Position numbers and translations under genes: made by a program. Of a stretch of 64,000 bases of DNA, positions 59,453 through 64,000 are shown in pieces. Under the pieces are notes generated by a model. The model was not told the origin of the DNA. It made no database searches and worked only from the letters and a program-made list of their open reading frames with translations. This stretch comes from Pseudomonadota bacterium (GTDB taxonomy: Bacteria; Pseudomonadota; Gammaproteobacteria; Burkholderiales; Rhodocyclaceae), in the NCBI GenBank assembly GCA_021849505.1, contig JAJZSW010000001.1:1-64000 (forward strand). Direction: 5' to 3'. Position 1 is the stretch's first letter; each line of letters opens with the position of its first letter.

Positions 59453-59835
59453 CCGGCGGCCTGCTCGATGATCAGCGCCGCCAGCACCAGGCGGCCTTCG
59501 GCGACGATGATGTTGTAGGTGCGGCAGGCGGCGGCGGTATCCATGATCTCGAAGCCGCGGCCGGCTTCGATCAGCGGCCGCAACAGCGCAGGCGCGGGGA
59601 AACGTTGCCGGATGCCGGTGCCGATCAGCACGACATCGCAGGAATACGCCGTCAGCGCGCTGAGGTGCTCGAGCGCCAGCCTGTCGTAAGCCACGGGCCC
59701 CCACTCCTCGTCGAGATGGTCGGGCATCAGCAGCAGGCTGCGCGTCAGCTGCCGGCCATTGATGACGATGCGGCCGGCTTCGTAGGCGGTGACGATGTGC
59801 TGCTGGGTGCCGGGTTTGTCGGGATGCAGCTTCAA
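59449..59835 (-). CDS. Mth938-like domain protein
   Basis: VVLIGTGIRQRFPAPALLRPLIEAGRGFEIMDTAAACRTYNIIVAEGR. Confidence 0.8.
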   Translation of the reverse strand: MKLHPDKPGTQQHIVTAYEAGRIVINGRQLTRSLLLMPDHLDEEWGPVAYDRLALEHLSALTAYSCDVVLIGTGIRQRFPAPALLRPLIEAGRGFEIMDTAAACRTYNIIVAEGRLVLAALIIEQAAG

Positions 59836-59908
59836 GGGTTTGCGGCAGGTCGGGTCATTCGGTAGGATTATATCTTTTCAACCCGACCGCTTCCCCGCGC
59901 CCACTGCC

Positions 59909-61135
59909 ATGCAACCCGTCCTCAAATCCACCAAGCTTGCCAGCGTCTGCTACGACATCCGTGGTCCCGTGCTGGCGCGAGCTCGCCAGATGGAGGAGGA
60001 AGGACATCGCGTCATCAAGCTGAACATCGGCAATCCGGCCGCATTTGGGTTTGAAGCTCCAGAGGAAATCGTCGTCGACGTCATCCGCAACATCCGCGAC
60101 GCGTCGGGCTATTCCGATTCCAAGGGCCTGTTTGCGCCGCGCAAGGCGGTGATGCATTACTGCCAGCAGAAGCGCATCGCCAACGTGAGCATCGACGACA
60201 TCTACCTCGGCAACGGCGTATCCGAGCTGATCGTGATGGCCATGCAGGCCCTGCTCAACAACGGCGATGAAGTGCTCGTACCCGCCCCGGACTACCCGCT
60301 GTGGACCGCGGCCGTGAGCCTGTCCGGCGGCACGCCGCGCCATTATCTCTGCGACGAGGGCGCCGGCTGGCTGCCCGACCTCGCCGACATCCGCGCCAAG
60401 ATCACGCCGGCCACGCGCGCCATCGTCATCATCAACCCGAACAACCCGACCGGCGCGCTGTACCCTGACGACCTGCTCAAGGAGATCGTCGAGATCGCGC
60501 GCCAGCACGAGTTGATCGTCTTCGCCGACGAGATCTACGACAAGGTGCTTTACGACGGCCGTACCCACACCTCGCTGGCGAGTCTGGCCGACGACGTGCT
60601 GTTCATCACCTTCAACGGCCTGTCGAAGAACTATCGTGCCTGCGGCTTCCGCGCCGGCTGGATGATCGTCTCCGGCGAGAAGCGCCATGCTTCCGACTAC
60701 ATCGAGGGGCTGGGCATCCTCGCCTCGATGCGCCTGTGCTCCAACGTGCCGGGCCAGCATGCGATCCAGACGGCGCTGGGCGGCTACCAGAGCATCGACG
60801 ACCTGGTCGCGCCGCAGGGCCGGCTCTGCAAGCAGCGCGACTTGGCATACGAGATGCTGAACGCGATTCCCGGCGTCTCCTGCGTCAAGCCGAAGGCGGC
60901 TCTCTACTGCTTTCCGCGCCTCGACCCGAAGATTTACCCGATCGCCAACGACCAGCAGTTCATCCTTCAGCTGTTGGAAGCCGAGAAGGTCCTGCTGGTG
61001 CAGGGCAGCGGCTTCAACTGGCCGGCCCCCGACCACTTCCGCGTCGTGTTCCTGCCGAACGTCGATGACCTCGGCGAGGCGATCGGCCGCATCGCGCGTT
61101 TCCTCGAAGCCTATCGCAAACGCCACGGCACCTAG
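59909..61135 (+). CDS. Pyridoxal-phosphate aminotransferase (alanine transaminase AlaA/AlaC-like)
   Basis: KLNIGNPAAFGFEAPEEI, IINPNNPTGALYP, FNGLSKNYRACGFRAGWMI. Confidence 0.9.
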   Translation: MQPVLKSTKLASVCYDIRGPVLARARQMEEEGHRVIKLNIGNPAAFGFEAPEEIVVDVIRNIRDASGYSDSKGLFAPRKAVMHYCQQKRIANVSIDDIYLGNGVSELIVMAMQALLNNGDEVLVPAPDYPLWTAAVSLSGGTPRHYLCDEGAGWLPDLADIRAKITPATRAIVIINPNNPTGALYPDDLLKEIVEIARQHELIVFADEIYDKVLYDGRTHTSLASLADDVLFITFNGLSKNYRACGFRAGWMIVSGEKRHASDYIEGLGILASMRLCSNVPGQHAIQTALGGYQSIDDLVAPQGRLCKQRDLAYEMLNAIPGVSCVKPKAALYCFPRLDPKIYPIANDQQFILQLLEAEKVLLVQGSGFNWPAPDHFRVVFLPNVDDLGEAIGRIARFLEAYRKRHGT

Positions 61136-61172
61136 CCTTACCCGATTCACCTCACATATTTCTGGATTTTTT

Positions 61173-62483
61173 ATGAAACCAATACAAGTTGGTCTGCTCG
61201 GCATCGGCACCGTCGGTGGCGGCACCTATACCGTTCTATCCCGCAACGAAGCGGAGATCACCCGCCGCGCCGGCCGGCCGATCCGCATCGTGCAGGTGGC
61301 CGACAAGAATCTCGAACTTGCCAGGCAGGTTACCGGCGGGAAGGTGGCCGTGACCGACGACGCCTTCGCCGTCGTCAACAATCCCGAGATCGACATCGTC
61401 GTCGAACTGATCGGCGGCTACGGCATCGCCAAGGAACTGGTGCTCCAGGCGATCGAAAATGGCAAGCACGTCGTCACCGCCAACAAGGCCCTGCTCGCGG
61501 TGCATGGCAACGAGATCTTCGCCGCCGCGCAGAAGCAGGGCGTGATGGTCGGCTTCGAAGCCGCCGTGGCCGGCGGCATCCCGATCATCAAGGCGCTGCG
61601 CGAGGGCCTCACCGCCAACCGCATCCAGTGGATCGCCGGCATCATCAACGGCACGACCAACTTCATCCTTTCCGAGATGCGCGACAAGGGCCTGAGCTTC
61701 GAAACCGTACTCAAGGAAGCCCAGCGGCTCGGCTATGCCGAGGCCGACCCGACCTTCGACGTCGAGGGCGTGGATGCCGCACACAAGCTGACCATCATGG
61801 CGGCGATTGCCTTCGGCATTCCGATGCAGTTCGACAAGGCGCACATCGAGGGCATCAGCAAGCTCGAAGCGGCGGACATCAAGTATGCGGAACAGCTCGG
61901 CTATCGCATCAAGCTGCTGGGCATCACCAAGCGCCGCTCCAAGGGAATCGAACTGCGCGTGCATCCGACGCTGATTCCGGCCAAGCGCCTGATCGCCAAT
62001 GTCGAAGGCGCGATGAACGCGGTGCTGGTGCAGGGCGATGCCGTGGGGTCCTCGCTCTTCTACGGCAAGGGCGCCGGCGCGGAGCCGACCGCCTCGTCGG
62101 TGATCGCCGACCTCGTCGACATCACGCGCCTGAAAACATCGGACCCGGAAAACCGCGTGCCGCATCTCGCCTTCCAGCCGGATGCGGTGTCCGACCTGCC
62201 GATCCTGCCGATGGCCGAGGTCGAATGCGGCTATTACCTGCGCATGCGGGTCGAGGACAAGCCGGGCGTGCTGGCGGACATCACGCGCATCCTCGCCGAC
62301 CAGCAGATCTCGATCGACGCGATGATCCAGCGCGAACCGGCCGAGGGCGAGAAGCAGACCGACATCATCATCTTGACGCACATCGCCCGCGAAGCCCTGG
62401 TCGATGCCGCCATCGCGAAGATCGAGGCGCTGCCGGTCGTGAGCGGCAAGCTCGTGCGCCTGCGCCTCGAAGAACTGAACTAG
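61173..62483 (+). CDS. hom: Homoserine dehydrogenase
   Basis: VGLLGIGTVGGGTYTVL, NKALLAVHGNEIF, GIINGTTNFILSEM, C-terminal ACT. Confidence 0.95.
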   Translation: MKPIQVGLLGIGTVGGGTYTVLSRNEAEITRRAGRPIRIVQVADKNLELARQVTGGKVAVTDDAFAVVNNPEIDIVVELIGGYGIAKELVLQAIENGKHVVTANKALLAVHGNEIFAAAQKQGVMVGFEAAVAGGIPIIKALREGLTANRIQWIAGIINGTTNFILSEMRDKGLSFETVLKEAQRLGYAEADPTFDVEGVDAAHKLTIMAAIAFGIPMQFDKAHIEGISKLEAADIKYAEQLGYRIKLLGITKRRSKGIELRVHPTLIPAKRLIANVEGAMNAVLVQGDAVGSSLFYGKGAGAEPTASSVIADLVDITRLKTSDPENRVPHLAFQPDAVSDLPILPMAEVECGYYLRMRVEDKPGVLADITRILADQQISIDAMIQREPAEGEKQTDIIILTHIAREALVDAAIAKIEALPVVSGKLVRLRLEELN

Positions 62484-62496
62484 GCATTCTGCGCGG

Positions 62497-63681
62497 ATGC
62501 TGGTCTGGCTCGGCATCTGCGCGGTTCTCGCCTTCCTTGCGGCGTTGCTGGCATTGTTCAATGCCGTCCTGCCAGCGCCGACTTTCCACATCTTCTTCGC
62601 AGCCGGCGCGCTGCCCTTGATCTTCGGCGCGATCATCCACTTCGTGCCGGTGCTGACGCGCAGCGGACCGCCAGCCAGTGTGATCCGCTGGCTGCCGCTG
62701 GTCGTGCAACTCGCGGGTGTGGCGACGCCGTTCGGTCTGGCGGGCAGCTTGCCGCAATGGAGTTTGCATGCGGCGGCAACGACCGTTTCCGTCGCAGCCC
62801 TGGTCCTGCTTTCCTGGACGACACGGCGACTGCGTGTCACGCTTGGCACGCCGCATCCCGGTGCGCGCTGGTACGGCGCTGCCTTGCTGTGCCTGTTCCT
62901 CGCGGTGAGCGTGGTGCCCGTCTGGCTGGTGCTTCCCGAATTGCGGCCGGCTTTGCGGCTGTTCCATCTGCACCTCAACATGCTGGGCTTCATCGGTCTC
63001 GCCGCGCTTGGCACTTTGCCCGTGTTGTTGCCGACGATACTGGGGCGTCCCGAACCGGATGCGGGCAACCGTTTGCGCCGCGATCTGCCGATCGCGGTGA
63101 GCGGGGCAGTGCTGGTTGCGGCCGGAGCGGCCAGCTCAGCCTGGCTTGCGGTAGTCGGTGCGCTGCTGCTCGGCTGGGTCACTGCCCGCACTTTGTTCGC
63201 CTGGCAGCGCGTTTCCGGTGTTCATTCCGTTTCCGGTGTTCATTCAATAGTCGGCGCTGGCCATACGGCATCGGCGGCATCGGCAGCATCCCTCGCCGGG
63301 GCAACGCTGGGTTTGCTGTTGCTGATGGCGCTGGGGATCGTTCATGGCTTCGGCTGGGTCGAGGCACGGCCGGCTCTCGCGGCCTACGTAGCTTTGTTCC
63401 TCCTGCCTCTGGTCACCGGCGCCTTGTCGCATCTGCTGCCGGTGTGGCGTCATCCGGGAGTCGTGTCTTCCCGGCGTGCCGCGATGACCCAAGGTCTTGC
63501 ACGGGGCGGACAATGGCGAGCACTGCTGTTTCTCGTGGGTGGCCTGCTGCTTGTCTTCGATCAGGCGGGCGGCATCTATCCGGTGGCGGCAGGACTGCTG
63601 TTGTTCGCTGCCGCGCTCTTGCGGGCATTCTGGCTGGACAGGGCAGGATCCAGCGACGATAATTCCCGCCCAATCCCGTAA
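62497..63681 (+). CDS. Multi-TM membrane protein of unknown function
   Basis: Many hydrophobic helices; HFVPVLTRSGPP, HLHLNMLGFIGLAALGTLPVLLPTILGRPEPDAG. Confidence 0.6.
   Translation: MLVWLGICAVLAFLAALLALFNAVLPAPTFHIFFAAGALPLIFGAIIHFVPVLTRSGPPASVIRWLPLVVQLAGVATPFGLAGSLPQWSLHAAATTVSVAALVLLSWTTRRLRVTLGTPHPGARWYGAALLCLFLAVSVVPVWLVLPELRPALRLFHLHLNMLGFIGLAALGTLPVLLPTILGRPEPDAGNRLRRDLPIAVSGAVLVAAGAASSAWLAVVGALLLGWVTARTLFAWQRVSGVHSVSGVHSIVGAGHTASAASAASLAGATLGLLLLMALGIVHGFGWVEARPALAAYVALFLLPLVTGALSHLLPVWRHPGVVSSRRAAMTQGLARGGQWRALLFLVGGLLLVFDQAGGIYPVAAGLLLFAAALLRAFWLDRAGSSDDNSRPIP
62563..62586 (-). repeat. Dispersed repeat, copy in membrane protein gene
   Basis: GCCGTCCTGCCAGCGCCGACTTTC. Confidence 0.8.
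63249..63269 (+). repeat. Dispersed repeat, diverged copy
   Basis: AGTCGGCGCTGGCCATACGGC. Confidence 0.5.
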
Positions 63682-63701
63682 GTCTTCACCTCCCCCTAGC
63701 C

Positions 63702-64000
63702 ATGAAATACATCTCCACGCGCGGCGGCGCTGCCCCGCAATCCTTCTGCGACATCCTGCTGGGCGGACTGGCGCCCGATGGCGGACTGTATCTGCCAGAA
63801 AGCTATCCGCAGGTCTCCCCCGCCGAACTCGCCGAATGGCGCGAGCTGCCTTACCACGCGCTCGCCCTGCGCATCCTGACCAAATACATCGACGACATTC
63901 CCGCCTGCGATCTGAAGGTACTCGTCGATCGCACCTACACCGAGCGCACCTACTGCTGGTGCCGGCCCGGCCGCGATGCGGCCGACATCACGCCGCTGAC
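63702..64000 (+). CDS. thrC: Threonine synthase (3' end outside window)
   Basis: MKYISTRGGAAPQSFCDILLGGLAPDGGLYLPESYPQV; follows hom. Confidence 0.9.
   Translation, partial: MKYISTRGGAAPQSFCDILLGGLAPDGGLYLPESYPQVSPAELAEWRELPYHALALRILTKYIDDIPACDLKVLVDRTYTERTYCWCRPGRDAADITPL

Noticed and set aside
61236-63191. 651-aa minus-strand ORF
   Set aside because: Overlaps hom and the downstream membrane protein in antisense; no recognisable motifs

Overview
The window is GC-rich betaproteobacterial chromosome (Rhodocyclales/Nitrosomonadales-like gene order; this placement is inferred) interrupted by one integrated mobile element. The left backbone (1-31.45 kb) is ordinary core genome: hisS (5' truncated by the window), yfgM-like, bamB, der, DUF342, ferredoxin, aroC, MFS transporter, M48 peptidase with an in-frame TAG, entericidin-like peptide, leuB, asd, fimV, truA, trpF-trpB-trpA, accD, folC, dedD-like, cvpA, purF, metZ, recR, petABC, sspAB. 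The right backbone (52.1-64 kb) is tRNA-Arg(CCU), HDOD protein, rpsF-priB-rpsR-rplI-dnaB, phoH-like, bcp, polysaccharide deacetylase-like, EamA-like, Mth938-like, aminotransferase, hom and thrC (3' truncated). Between them, 31489-52161 is a ~20.7 kb element at the 3' end of tRNA-Arg. It is bounded by 45-bp direct repeats and carries a tyrosine integrase, an IncQ-like RepA/RepC-type replication module, a toxin-antitoxin pair, VirB5/TrbJ and VirB6/TrbL homologues, a TrwA-like/TrwB/TrwC (MOBF) mobilization set, and AT-richer cargo. I recognise no VirB4, B8, B9, B10 or B11, so it looks like a mobilizable island that may plug into a helper T4SS. The main highlight is the element's replicative helicase. 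Its first ~89 codons are almost identical to the host dnaB N-terminal domain (12 mismatches in 267 gapless bp by hand count, 10 of them synonymous), joined to an RSF1010-RepA-like RecA/AAA_25 ATPase. No IncQ RepB primase is evident. This suggests a chimeric helicase that borrows the host DnaB docking surface for DnaG or a loader. Other highlights are two arrays of exact 10-bp-period repeats upstream of the mobilization genes, a covarying T-stem base-pair swap between the att copies, identical 19-bp integrase-arm-like sites at both ends, and a ~24-bp dispersed repeat found only in the chromosomal backbone. All similarity statements come from reading sequence by eye; no searches were run.
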